Below, one piece after another: positions 27,254-35,645 of a stretch of 50,016 nucleotides of DNA. The notes under the pieces were generated by a model. That model was not told the DNA's origin. It saw only the letters and a program-made list of their open reading frames with translations, and searched no databases. How positions within the stretch are numbered: position 1 is the stretch's first letter; the number at the start of each line of letters is the position of its first letter. Position numbers and translations under genes: made by a program. The stretch lies in the NCBI RefSeq assembly GCF_012838985.1, contig NZ_DUOE01000181.1, forward strand, positions 1-50,016, written 5' to 3'. The stretch is from Corynebacterium sp. GTDB taxonomy: Bacteria; Actinomycetota; Actinomycetes; Mycobacteriales; Mycobacteriaceae.

Positions 27254-27557
27254 GTACTCCGGAAAGTCGCCCGACACCACCCGGAGCGGGGAAGGTGGCG
27301 TCGCCAAGAAACTCCGCCACCACCACCAGGATGGGGGTGACGTCCGAGGTCTCCCCGATTGCCCACCTCACCTGGATTGATCGCCCACCGCCCCGGCCTC
27401 CCGCCGGAGTCGGAAGGTTTTACTTATGTATGGTGGAGGGCTGAAGACTCCATCGCATGACTTTGTCACCGGGTACACGGCGGTCCACGTCTTCACGGGC
27501 CGCACGCCAGATCCGCGTGCCCGGGAGCGCCGCAGACCCCCTTGGAAAGAGGTATAT
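27254..27557. other. Intergenic region upstream of the 27558 operon
   Basis: No gene is supported here. TATGTA and TATGGT around 27425-27434 are possible -10 elements. A frame open from 27426 runs into the 27558 gene, but it lacks homology and a Shine-Dalgarno. GAAAGAGG at 27545-27552 is the ribosome-binding site for the GTG at 27558. Confidence 0.4.
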
Positions 27558-28718
27558 GTGAGCTCCCCCTACGCAGACACCCCGCGTATCGACACCCTGT
27601 GGCTGTCCGAGCCCGACATGATCGAGGCCGGCGTCACCGACTCCGCCGCGTGTGTCGACACCATGGAGGAGACCCTGATCCTGCTGGCCGACGGCGACTA
27701 CCGCATGGCCGGTGCCTCCGCGAACTCCCACGGCGCCCAGATCAACTTCCCGAAGAATCCCGAGCACGAGGGCATGCCCGCCGACGGCCCCGACCGTCGC
27801 TTCATGGCCATGCCGGCCTACCTCGGAGGCCGCTTCCGCGCCGCCGGAGTCAAGTGGTACGGCTCCAACGCCGAGAACCGCAACCACGACCTGCCGCGGT
27901 CCATCCACATCTTCGTCCTCAACGACGCGGTCACCGGTGCCCCGCTGGCGATGATGTCCGCGAACCTGCTCTCCGCCTACCGCACCGGCGCAGTCCCGGG
28001 CGTCGGAGTGAAGCACCTGGCCGTCGAGAACGCTGAAGAGGTCGGCATCATCGGCCCCGGCGTCATGAGCCGCACCATCTTCGACGCCGCGCTCTCCCAG
28101 CGCCCGTCGATCAGGCGCGTGAAGATCAAGGGCCGCTCCGCCGGTTCCACCCAGCGGGTCGCCGAGTGGTTCACCGAGACCTACCCGCAGCTCGAGTCGG
28201 TCACGGTCGTCGACACGGAGCAGGAGGCCATCGAGAACTCCGACATCCTCATCGCCGGCACCTCCACCTCCCCGGACGGCCCCTCCGGCTTCCCGTACTT
28301 CAAGAAGGAGTGGATCAAGCCCGGCGCGCTCATCCTGTGCCCGGCCGCCGCCCGCTTCGACGAGGACTTCATCACCTCCGACGAGGCCAACCTCGTCGTG
28401 GACTACACCGGCCTGTACGCCGAGTGGTTCAACGAGAACGGCCCCGACGTCACCTACGAGAAGCTCCTCGGCATCCCCGGCAACCGCTGGTGGGACATGT
28501 CCGAGGAGGGCATCCTGCCGAAGGAGCGCCTGGTCAACATCGGCGACATCGCCGCCGGCCGTGCCCCGGGCCGCGAGAACGACGAGCAGATCTTCTGCTA
28601 CTCCATCGGCGGCATGCCCGTCGAGGACGTCGCCTGGGCCTGGGACGTGTACCACAACGCCCTCGAGAAGGGCCTCGGCACCAAGCTCAACCTGTGGGAC
28701 ACCCCCACCCTGAAGTAA
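27558..28718 (+). CDS. Ornithine cyclodeaminase family, tyramine oxidase subunit B type
   Basis: A 386-residue protein of the ornithine cyclodeaminase/mu-crystallin superfamily. It matches the group usually annotated as tyramine oxidase subunit B. The Rossmann segment is VGIIGPGVMSRTIFDAAL and the N-terminal domain includes LSEPDMIEAGVTD and GVKWYGSN. The true reaction is uncertain; the superfamily includes ornithine cyclodeaminase, alanine dehydrogenase and imine reductases. The GTG start has GAAAGAGG 5 bases upstream. A glutamine-synthetase-like gene follows after 39 bases and a YjdM fusion after that, so an amine- or nitrogen-related operon is likely. Confidence 0.8.
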   Translation: MSSPYADTPRIDTLWLSEPDMIEAGVTDSAACVDTMEETLILLADGDYRMAGASANSHGAQINFPKNPEHEGMPADGPDRRFMAMPAYLGGRFRAAGVKWYGSNAENRNHDLPRSIHIFVLNDAVTGAPLAMMSANLLSAYRTGAVPGVGVKHLAVENAEEVGIIGPGVMSRTIFDAALSQRPSIRRVKIKGRSAGSTQRVAEWFTETYPQLESVTVVDTEQEAIENSDILIAGTSTSPDGPSGFPYFKKEWIKPGALILCPAAARFDEDFITSDEANLVVDYTGLYAEWFNENGPDVTYEKLLGIPGNRWWDMSEEGILPKERLVNIGDIAAGRAPGRENDEQIFCYSIGGMPVEDVAWAWDVYHNALEKGLGTKLNLWDTPTLK

Positions 28719-28757
28719 GCACCTGAACACCACCATCTAGGAGCCCTGACACCCGTC

Positions 28758-30194
28758 GTGTCTTTCCCATCCACCGCTGACCTGATCGACTTCATGCGCG
28801 ATGAGGGGGTGGAATTTCTGGACATCCGGTTCACCGATGTCCCCGGAACCGAACACGCGCTGACGGTCCCCGCCTCGGCACTGACCGAGGAGACCGCAGC
28901 CGAGGGCTTCGCCTTCGACGGCTCGTCGATCGCCGGTTTCACCTCGGTCGACGAGTCCGACATGACCCTCCTGCCGGACATCTCGACGGCCTACGTGGAC
29001 CCGTTCCGTCACCGGAAGACGGTGAACATGCAGTTCTTCGTCCACGACCCCTTCACCCGGGAGGCGTTCTCGCGCGATCCGCGCAACATCGCCCGCAAGG
29101 CGGAGGAGTACATGCGTGCCTCCGGCATCGCCGACGAGTGCTTCATCGGCGCCGAGGCCGAGTTCTTCGTCTTCGACTCCGTCCGCTACTCCACTGACGT
29201 GCACCGTTCCTTCCACGAGGTCGATTCCGACGAGGGCTGGTGGAACTCCGACGCCGAGACCATGATCGACGGCTCCCCGAACCTGGGCAACAAGATCCGC
29301 GTCAACGACGGCTACTTCCCCGTCGCCCCCTACGACAAGACGATCCCGGTGCGCGACGAGATCGCACACAACCTCTCCCAGGTCGGTTTCGAGATCGAGC
29401 GTTTCCACCACGAGGTCTCCACGGGCGGCATCCAGGAGGTCAACTACAGGTTCAACACGCTCCTCCACGCGGCGGATGACCTGCAGAAGTTCAAGTACGT
29501 GGTGAAGAACACCGCCGACGCCCACGGCAAGGTCGCCACCTTCATGCCGAAGCCGCTTCTCGACGACGGCGGCTGCGGCATGCACGCCCACCAGTCCCTG
29601 TGGAAGGACGGCAAGCCGCTGTTCTACGACGAGGAGGGCTACGCCGGCCTCTCCGAGACGGCCCGCCACTACATCGGCGGCCTGCTGGCCCACGCCCCGG
29701 CGGTGCTGGCGTTCACCAACCCGACCGTCAACTCCTACCGTCGCCTCTACTCCGGTTTCGAGGCCCCGGTCAACCTCGTGTACTCCCAGCGCAACCGCTC
29801 CGCGGCGATCCGCATCCCGGTGACCGGCCCCTCCGCCGCGGCCAAGCGCATCGAGTTCCGTGCCCCGGACCCGTCGGGCAACCCGTACCTCGGTTTCGCG
29901 GCGCAGCTGCTGGCCGGTCTGGACGGCATCAAGAACCGCATCGAGCCGGGCGACCCGGTGGACAAGGACCTCTACGAGCTGGAGCCGGAGGAGGCCGACA
30001 AGGTCCCGCGCGTCCCGCACTCCCTGGAGTCCTCGCTGTTCGCCCTGGAGAACGACCACGAGTTCCTCACCGAGGGTGACGTGTTCACCGAGGACCTCAT
30101 CGAGGCGTACATCGAGCTCAAGTACGACAACGAGATCAACCCGATGCGCCAGGGCCCGACGCCGAAGGAGTTCGAGCTCTACTTCAACTGCTAG
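28758..30194 (+). CDS. Second glutamine synthetase-like protein with altered active site
   Basis: A 478-residue type I glutamine synthetase homologue that aligns without net gaps to the GlnA at 20955. The metal ligands and FDGSSI loop are kept, and so is the adenylylation tyrosine (Tyr406). Three active-site positions differ: Gln225 is Ile (STGGIQEV), Asn271 is Gly and Ser273 is Cys ([10 protein letters not shown]). In E. coli numbering these are about 218, 264 and 266, close to the glutamate site. It could be a gamma-glutamyl-amine ligase, as known for GlnA3 and GlnA4 of Streptomyces, or a back-up synthetase. The neighbouring amine-metabolism-type gene favours the first. GTG start, with GGAG 14 bases upstream. 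Confidence 0.88.
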   Translation: MSFPSTADLIDFMRDEGVEFLDIRFTDVPGTEHALTVPASALTEETAAEGFAFDGSSIAGFTSVDESDMTLLPDISTAYVDPFRHRKTVNMQFFVHDPFTREAFSRDPRNIARKAEEYMRASGIADECFIGAEAEFFVFDSVRYSTDVHRSFHEVDSDEGWWNSDAETMIDGSPNLGNKIRVNDGYFPVAPYDKTIPVRDEIAHNLSQVGFEIERFHHEVSTGGIQEVNYRFNTLLHAADDLQKFKYVVKNTADAHGKVATFMPKPLLDDGGCGMHAHQSLWKDGKPLFYDEEGYAGLSETARHYIGGLLAHAPAVLAFTNPTVNSYRRLYSGFEAPVNLVYSQRNRSAAIRIPVTGPSAAAKRIEFRAPDPSGNPYLGFAAQLLAGLDGIKNRIEPGDPVDKDLYELEPEEADKVPRVPHSLESSLFALENDHEFLTEGDVFTEDLIEAYIELKYDNEINPMRQGPTPKEFELYFNC

Positions 30195-30205
30195 GTTCGG
30201 CGGTC

Positions 30206-30931
30206 ATGCGGCGCAGTTATGTTCTCGGGGCGACGGAGGCGCTGGACCTGGACGCCGTGCGGCGGGTCCTCGCGCGCCACGACCATGATGCGCCGTGGGT
30301 GCTTCTCGACGCCCGCCCCGTCCTCGACGTCTCCTGGTTCGGGGAGGGGGCGGTGTCGTTCTACGCCACCACTCCCCCGCTGCTCCCCGACGCCGCCCTG
30401 GCCCGTCTCCTCTTCGATCTGGGGTCCTGCGGGCTGCTGCTCGGGGTGTCGCCGGGCCCGCCGGATGTGGTGGTCTGCGGGGGTCACAGCACCCCGGAGG
30501 AGGTGGCCAATCCGGGGGAGATCGTGGTCGCGGTGCATGATCCGGAGCAACTCAATGCAATAATGACCGGCATGAGCGACACTAACTTCCCGCCCTGCCC
30601 GGAATGCAACAGCGAATACACCTACGAGATGGATCCCCTCCTGGTCTGCCCCGAGTGCGGCCACGAGTGGAACCCGGACGCCCCCGCCGCGGATGAGGCC
30701 GCCTCCGATGAGCCGGTGATCCGGGACTCCGTCGGCAACGTCCTCGCAGACGGCGACTCCGTGACCGTGGTCAAGACCCTCAAGGTCAAGGGTGCGAGCC
30801 AGCCGATCAAGGCCGGCACCACCGTCCGCAACATCCGCCTCATCCCGCCGGTCGACGGCCACGACATCGACGCCCGCGTCGACGGCTTCGGCCAGATGAA
30901 GCTGAAGTCCTCGATCGTGAAGAAGATCTAG
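30206..30931 (+). CDS. YjdM/PhnA-type zinc ribbon protein with extra N-terminal domain
   Basis: A 241-codon frame. Residues 123-241 form a complete YjdM (formerly PhnA) protein: a four-cysteine zinc ribbon (CPECNSEY and VCPECGHEW), then DSVGNVLADGDSVTVVK and a final FGQMKLKSSIVKKI. Residues 1-122 are an unknown domain (MRRSYVLGATEALDLDAV onward) with high-GC third positions typical of coding DNA. No stop separates the two. An ATG at 30572 would start YjdM alone, and the local sequence there (CAATAAT) is unusually AT-rich, so a separate start or promoter is possible. The role of YjdM is unclear despite the old phosphonate name. Its stop overlaps that of the Nudix gene (CTAG). Confidence 0.75.
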   Translation: MRRSYVLGATEALDLDAVRRVLARHDHDAPWVLLDARPVLDVSWFGEGAVSFYATTPPLLPDAALARLLFDLGSCGLLLGVSPGPPDVVVCGGHSTPEEVANPGEIVVAVHDPEQLNAIMTGMSDTNFPPCPECNSEYTYEMDPLLVCPECGHEWNPDAPAADEAASDEPVIRDSVGNVLADGDSVTVVKTLKVKGASQPIKAGTTVRNIRLIPPVDGHDIDARVDGFGQMKLKSSIVKKI

Positions 30932-31458
30932 GCGTCGCGCTTGCGGTAGCCCATCCGCGGACGGAATCCGCCCGGGTGCTTCATCTGGGCGACGGCGTCC
31001 GCGATGACCATGCGGTAGCGCGGGGAGATCGGCGGCAGCTGGGAGATCTCGAACCAGCCGACGTCCGTGGACTCCTCGTCGCCGACCGCCGGGGTGTCGT
31101 CACCGACGACGCTCAGACGCATCGACGTGTCCATGTAGCGGGCGACGTCCCCGTTGCCGTAGGTGACCGGCTCGATGGCGCCGACGCCGAGGAGGGCCTC
31201 CACGCGGGCGTCGAGAAGCGTCTCCTCCTTGACCTCCCGCACGGCGGTGACCTGGGGATCCTCCCCGGGCTCGCAGATGCCGCACACCGGCGTCCAGGCG
31301 CCGTCGTCGGCGCGCTTGACCAGCAGCACCTCCGGGACGGCCCACAACGGGGCGCCCGGCGGCACGTCGCGGACGACGACCGCGGTGACGGCGGGCAGCC
31401 ACAGTTCGTCGTGGCCGACCTTCTCGCGGAGACGGAGGATGAAGTCAGGGGTGGGCAC
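30928..31458 (-). CDS. Nudix hydrolase
   Basis: A 176-residue Nudix enzyme. The box is GICEPGEDPQVTAVREVKEET followed by LL, so metal-binding REVKEE is intact, while the glycine usually found after EE-x is Leu. Substrate cannot be read from the sequence; candidates are damaged nucleotides, NADH or nucleotide sugars. GTG start at 31458 with AGGAAAGGA upstream, 14 bases after the end of the large exonuclease gene. It is the last gene of the thrC-side operon and converges on the YjdM gene with a 4-bp stop overlap. Confidence 0.88.
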   Translation of the reverse strand: MPTPDFILRLREKVGHDELWLPAVTAVVVRDVPPGAPLWAVPEVLLVKRADDGAWTPVCGICEPGEDPQVTAVREVKEETLLDARVEALLGVGAIEPVTYGNGDVARYMDTSMRLSVVGDDTPAVGDEESTDVGWFEISQLPPISPRYRMVIADAVAQMKHPGGFRPRMGYRKRDA

Positions 31459-31472
31459 GTGGGGGTCCTTTC

Positions 31473-34400
31473 CTAGAGTCCGAGGATGAGATCGGCGATG
31501 TCGTCCTGCCGGCGGTGCCGGAAACGGGACACGGTGCGACGGCGCGGGGCCCCGGCGTCGAGACCGACGGCCCTGTTCAGCCGCTCGAGGGCCTGCCCGT
31601 CGGCGGCGGTGATCCAGGTGTCCAGGCCGGTGACGTTGAGGATCTCCGCCATCCCCGCCCCCGGGGAGCGCGGGGTGGCGCGCTGGACGTCGAAACGCCC
31701 GTCGGCGGTGAACTGCAGCCAGATGCGCTCGCCCTCCCCGATGCCGGCGGCCTCGAGGAAACGGCGGATGGTGCCGACCGTGGCACTGTTGCGCCCGTTG
31801 GCCACCGCCTGCTCGCCGAGGGCACTGTCCAGTGTCCGCTTCTCCAGCAGGGGGATGTCCAACGCGACCGCCAGACCGCGCGGCACGCCGGAGCCGGAGC
31901 CCCGCAGGTGCTCGGAGGTGACGGTGGTCAACAGGAACCAGTCACCGTGGACGCGGTAGAGATCGGGGGCCTCGTCGGGGTCGGCGTCGATCGCGGCGAT
32001 CTCCTCGGCGCGGCTGACCAGACCGTCGACGGTCTGGAACTCGGCGGAGGACGCGTACTGCCGGATCGTCGACTCGGCCACACCGAGGGCATCGGCGTCC
32101 GCAAGCAGCCGCGGCAGCGGGACGGGCCCGTCCTCGACGCGGCGGCCGATCCACTCCGCCAGCGTGGAGTACTCCTCCATGCCCCAGTCGGCCAGGGCCC
32201 ACCGGTCGCGGCCGACGCGGATGATCCGCGGATCAGCACCCATGGCGTTGTAGAGGGTGCGCGGGTTCGCGTCCCCCAGGCGTGCGACGAGCTCGGGACC
32301 GTCGAGGGGCTCCCCCGCGATGGCCAGCAGCGCCGCCGCCCGGTCCTGCGAGGAGCGGTTCCGGGTGAGCACATGCTCCCCGTCCATGATGAGGTGCCCG
32401 CTCAGACGCTGCGCCAGCAGCTGCCTGCCGACACCCAGGTTCTCCGCCACCGCCGCCAGTGAGACGACACCGAAGTCATCCGCGAAATCGGCCAGCGCCG
32501 CGGAGAGGTCGTCGTCGAAACCGGTGCGCTGGAACCAGCCGTCCTGCAGCTGCCAGTCGTCCGCCAACCAGGCCAGGGTCGTCAGCATGTCGTGGCCGGC
32601 CGCCGGGCCGTCCTCCGCCAGGGCAGGCAGGTCACGCCGCAGATCCGCCGCCGGGGCCAGGGCCCCGTAACGCTGCGGCAGGGCGTCGAGGATGAGGTGG
32701 AGGGTGTCGTCCGGCTCGACGAGCCGACGCTTGAGCTGCGTCTCCAGCTGCCGGATGCGCTCGCGGGTGACGCCGTGGTCGGCGCCGATCTCCTCCAGGG
32801 TGCGGGAACCCATGATGCGGCCGACGAAGATGTCGATGTCCCGCTGGTCGGTGCCGATGCGGCGGAGCAGCTCCGCGCGGGCGCGACGCACGGCGGAGGT
32901 GGCCGGGTCGGACCAGTAGGCGTCCGCCGCCAGGGTCCGCCACGCACGGTGGACCGGGGCCGGGGCGCCGTCCGCGGGGGCGGCGGGCAGGGAGCCGGTC
33001 AGGGCCAGCCACTCGGTGAGGGTCTCCACCTCCCGCTGCGGCGCCGCCCACTCGCCGGTCTCCTCTGCCCCGTCGTCGAGGTAGATGTCCTCGGCGCCGG
33101 CGACCAGGTAGTCCCCGGTCGGGGCGTCGAGGGCCGAGTGCACCACCGCGACGAGCGTGCGGTGTACGCGCAGGCGACCGAAGCCGGGGAGGTCCATGAG
33201 CTGGGTGGCCGAGGCCTCCAGCGGGCGCGGCCACCGGTTGAGCCAGCGGGCGACGACCGTGCCGGTACGCGGCAGGGAGTCGGGGACCTCGGTGGGGTCC
33301 AGGCGCGGGGACAGTTCATGCAGGGGCACGTTGCGGTGGCGCTGCAGCCAGGCCCGGGCGATGTCGTCGGCGCCGGCGGGCTCCACCCCCAGGGAGGCGA
33401 GCCACGGGAAGATCTCGGTGAAGGGGGTGCCCGGGGTGGCGGGTGCGTCCGGGGTCTCCGGGATGTCCAGCGGCGCGAGGTCCCGCAGCATGCGGGCGAA
33501 GGTCGTCTCATCGACGATGGGCACGCCGAACTCCCGGGCCCGGCGGGCCTTGCCGCTCATGGAGTCCGGGTTCGCCGCCACCAGCAGCGCGGAGCGCCGG
33601 GTGACGCCGCCGACGTCGAGTCCCGCGGCCCGGGCGCGCTGCTCCCAGGTGTCCCGGCCCAGGGTGAGGGCACCGGTGAAGGTGACACGGTCGCCGTGCC
33701 GCAGGCCGGTGTCCTCGGCCTCGCCGTAGACCGGCTCCGCCAGCAGCGCGTCGACGGATTCCGGGTCCACGGCCAGCTGCACCGCGATGTCGTGCAGATG
33801 CGCGCGTTCCGCGGCGGTGACCACCCCGTCGGCCCACGCCTCGACGGCGAGCTGACGCAGGTAGTCGAGGTGGATCTCCAGGACCTCGTCGCGGCTGAGG
33901 CCCAGCTCCCCGGCGGCGGCCACGAGCTGCTCGATCTCGCTGCGCGAGAGGTGGTGGTCCAGCAGGGCACCCCGCAGGAGGACACGGTAGCGGTCGATCT
34001 CGGCGACCCCGGTGTCCGGGACGTTCGCGGTCAGCCGCTCGAACCAGTGACCCGCCCCGTCGGAGGCCGGCTCCGTGCCGCGGACGAGGATCGCCTCCCG
34101 CGGCAGGTCAGGCACGGGCCACGACAGGGGTGCCACGTCCTCGCCACGGGCCCCGTGCTTCTCGACGAGCACCCGGAAAAGCTCCGCCGTCGCCGTCGCA
34201 TCAGCCAGCGCCGCGTGCGGCAGCTCATTGTGCAGGCCGGCGCAGCTCAGGCAGTCCGCCAGCCGCTCCGGCGCACCCGGCAGGTGCGCCCGGGACAGGA
34301 CGCGGGTGCACAGGGACCAGGAGCCCGGGTCGGGCAGGTCGACGTCGAGACGCGCGAACTCCGCCGCCAGGAAACGGGTGTCGAAGGGGGCGTTGTGGGC

Positions 34401-34661
34401 GATGAGGACGCGGTCGTCGAGAAGCTCGGCGAGCTCCGCGGCGATGCCCGCGAAACGCGGCGCCGACACCAGCTCCGAGGCGCTGATGCCGTGGACGTGC
34501 GTGTTGTCGATGTCACGGTCCGGCTGCACGAGCGTCTGCCAGGTGGACTCGACGGTGAGGTGTTCGTCGAGAAGCACCACGCCGACCTCGATGACCCTGT
34601 CCGAGGGCCCGAACCCGGTGGTCTCCAGATCGAGGACAGCGGACTTGAAGGGGACGGTCAC
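31473..34661 (-). CDS. Exonuclease / TerB-like / BRCT / sigma region 4-like protein, 1062 aa
   Basis: A large cytosolic multidomain protein. Residues 5-165: DEDDh exonuclease of the DNA polymerase III epsilon type with all catalytic residues (Asp11, Glu13, Asp94, His149, Asp154). About 224-310: all-helical TerB-like domain (AWADGVVTAAERAHLHDIA). About 320-395: BRCT-like domain (DRVTFTGALTLGRDTWEQ). About 484-510: helix-hairpin-helix-like LMDLPGFGRLRVH. About 608-650: helix-turn-helix very like sigma-70 region 4 (RTLEEIGADHGVTRERIRQL). About 770-890: winged-helix-like repeats. The rest is unassigned. No polymerase or helicase domain is present. It probably acts on DNA in repair or transcription-linked processing. 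GTG start overlaps the protease stop (GTGA). Confidence 0.85.
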   Translation of the reverse strand: MTVPFKSAVLDLETTGFGPSDRVIEVGVVLLDEHLTVESTWQTLVQPDRDIDNTHVHGISASELVSAPRFAGIAAELAELLDDRVLIAHNAPFDTRFLAAEFARLDVDLPDPGSWSLCTRVLSRAHLPGAPERLADCLSCAGLHNELPHAALADATATAELFRVLVEKHGARGEDVAPLSWPVPDLPREAILVRGTEPASDGAGHWFERLTANVPDTGVAEIDRYRVLLRGALLDHHLSRSEIEQLVAAAGELGLSRDEVLEIHLDYLRQLAVEAWADGVVTAAERAHLHDIAVQLAVDPESVDALLAEPVYGEAEDTGLRHGDRVTFTGALTLGRDTWEQRARAAGLDVGGVTRRSALLVAANPDSMSGKARRAREFGVPIVDETTFARMLRDLAPLDIPETPDAPATPGTPFTEIFPWLASLGVEPAGADDIARAWLQRHRNVPLHELSPRLDPTEVPDSLPRTGTVVARWLNRWPRPLEASATQLMDLPGFGRLRVHRTLVAVVHSALDAPTGDYLVAGAEDIYLDDGAEETGEWAAPQREVETLTEWLALTGSLPAAPADGAPAPVHRAWRTLAADAYWSDPATSAVRRARAELLRRIGTDQRDIDIFVGRIMGSRTLEEIGADHGVTRERIRQLETQLKRRLVEPDDTLHLILDALPQRYGALAPAADLRRDLPALAEDGPAAGHDMLTTLAWLADDWQLQDGWFQRTGFDDDLSAALADFADDFGVVSLAAVAENLGVGRQLLAQRLSGHLIMDGEHVLTRNRSSQDRAAALLAIAGEPLDGPELVARLGDANPRTLYNAMGADPRIIRVGRDRWALADWGMEEYSTLAEWIGRRVEDGPVPLPRLLADADALGVAESTIRQYASSAEFQTVDGLVSRAEEIAAIDADPDEAPDLYRVHGDWFLLTTVTSEHLRGSGSGVPRGLAVALDIPLLEKRTLDSALGEQAVANGRNSATVGTIRRFLEAAGIGEGERIWLQFTADGRFDVQRATPRSPGAGMAEILNVTGLDTWITAADGQALERLNRAVGLDAGAPRRRTVSRFRHRRQDDIADLILGL

Positions 34662-35515
34662 TGATATTCAGCCTCCGGGATGACGCGGTCGATGACCGTC
34701 TGGATGGCGGGCATGGACGTGTAGGACATGGTCATGGGACCGGCCTCCGGGTCCGCGCAGGAGTGGTCCTGCGCGGCGTCGCGGGTGCCCGACACCAGCC
34801 CGATGATGACGCGCTGTCCCTCGAGTTCGGCGTAGACGGGCCCGCCGGAGTCACCGGCCCGGGCACACACCGCCGCGGTGGCGGCGACGGCCCGCAGCTC
34901 GACGCCGTTGTGGTCGGCGAGGATCTCCACGCCGGTGGGGTTGATCGGGGTGCCGCACGTCTCGCCGGTGGTCATGCCATACTTGCAGATCATCGCCGGC
35001 AGCTCACCGACCATCTCCGCGACGACCGTCGGCACCGTCGCCTCCGGGGACATCATGGGGTGCCACGGGTTCGACACCTCGATGATCCCGACGTCGAGAC
35101 GGCTCGAGGCGTCGTCGTAGAGGTCCGAGTACAGGAACCGCCCGACCGGGGCACTGAAGTCCGCGTCGACGCCGTCGACGGTGGCCCACACGTGGTCCCC
35201 CGGCATGCCGCAGTGCGACGCCGTGACCGCGTACGTCTTCTCGTGCGCGGTGAAACTGTAGGCGATCGTGCACTGGCCGACCTGGATCGTCTCCCCCGGC
35301 TCAGGCAGGGTCTTCGTGATGGTCACGGCCGTGCCCGGCGCCCAGGGACTCGCCGTGGGGGCCCGGAACTCAGCCGGGACCTGCGCCGGTGCCGCCGCGA
35401 TCACCTCTGCGATGGGCGTGGGGTGCTGCCGCTGGTCCTCGACGGACCAGACGATGAGGGACCCCACGCCGGCGGTGGTCAGCGCGACCAGACCCGCCCA
35501 GACGCGGATGTTCAC
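34658..35515 (-). CDS. Membrane-anchored trypsin-like serine protease
   Basis: A 285-residue chymotrypsin-fold protease with an N-terminal hydrophobic segment (about 5-25) that is a signal peptide or anchor. The catalytic triad is complete: His101 (TASHCG), Asp141 (LDVGII) and Ser223 (GDSGGP). Cysteines near 82, 102, 177, 187, 217 and 252 could form disulfides in the oxidising extracytoplasmic space. The target is unknown. The GTG start overlaps the stop of the preceding small gene and its own stop overlaps the start of the exonuclease gene, both as GTGA, so all three are made together. A secreted protease coupled to a DNA-acting protein is an unexpected pairing. Confidence 0.9.
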   Translation of the reverse strand: MNIRVWAGLVALTTAGVGSLIVWSVEDQRQHPTPIAEVIAAAPAQVPAEFRAPTASPWAPGTAVTITKTLPEPGETIQVGQCTIAYSFTAHEKTYAVTASHCGMPGDHVWATVDGVDADFSAPVGRFLYSDLYDDASSRLDVGIIEVSNPWHPMMSPEATVPTVVAEMVGELPAMICKYGMTTGETCGTPINPTGVEILADHNGVELRAVAATAAVCARAGDSGGPVYAELEGQRVIIGLVSGTRDAAQDHSCADPEAGPMTMSYTSMPAIQTVIDRVIPEAEYQ

Positions 35516-35622
35516 TGCTTGTCGACGCCGTCTTCCTCAGCCGCCGCCTCTTCCGCGGCCTGCGCCCTGATCATCTCGGCGAACTTCTCCGGATCGAAAT
35601 CCTGGAAGTACTCCTGGCTCAT
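35512..35622 (-). CDS. 36-residue acidic small protein
   Basis: A very short gene after thrC encoding MSQEYFQDFDPEKFAEM followed by an Ala/Glu-rich helix ending DGVDKQ. GGAG lies 6 bases before the ATG at 35622; an in-frame ATG at 35634 would add four residues. The stop overlaps the protease GTG (GTGA). The product is acidic, probably helical, without membrane segment. I do not recognise a family. Good Shine-Dalgarno, codon use and coupling make it likely to be translated; it may be a partner of the protease or simply a coupling peptide. Confidence 0.6.
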   Translation of the reverse strand: MSQEYFQDFDPEKFAEMIRAQAAEEAAAEEDGVDKQ

Positions 35623-35645
35623 CTTGAACTCCATGCCCACGGTGG

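Noticed and set aside
26811-27371. 186-codon minus frame reaching into the promoter of the metal transporter
   Set aside because: It crosses the start of the binding protein in another frame and has no homology.
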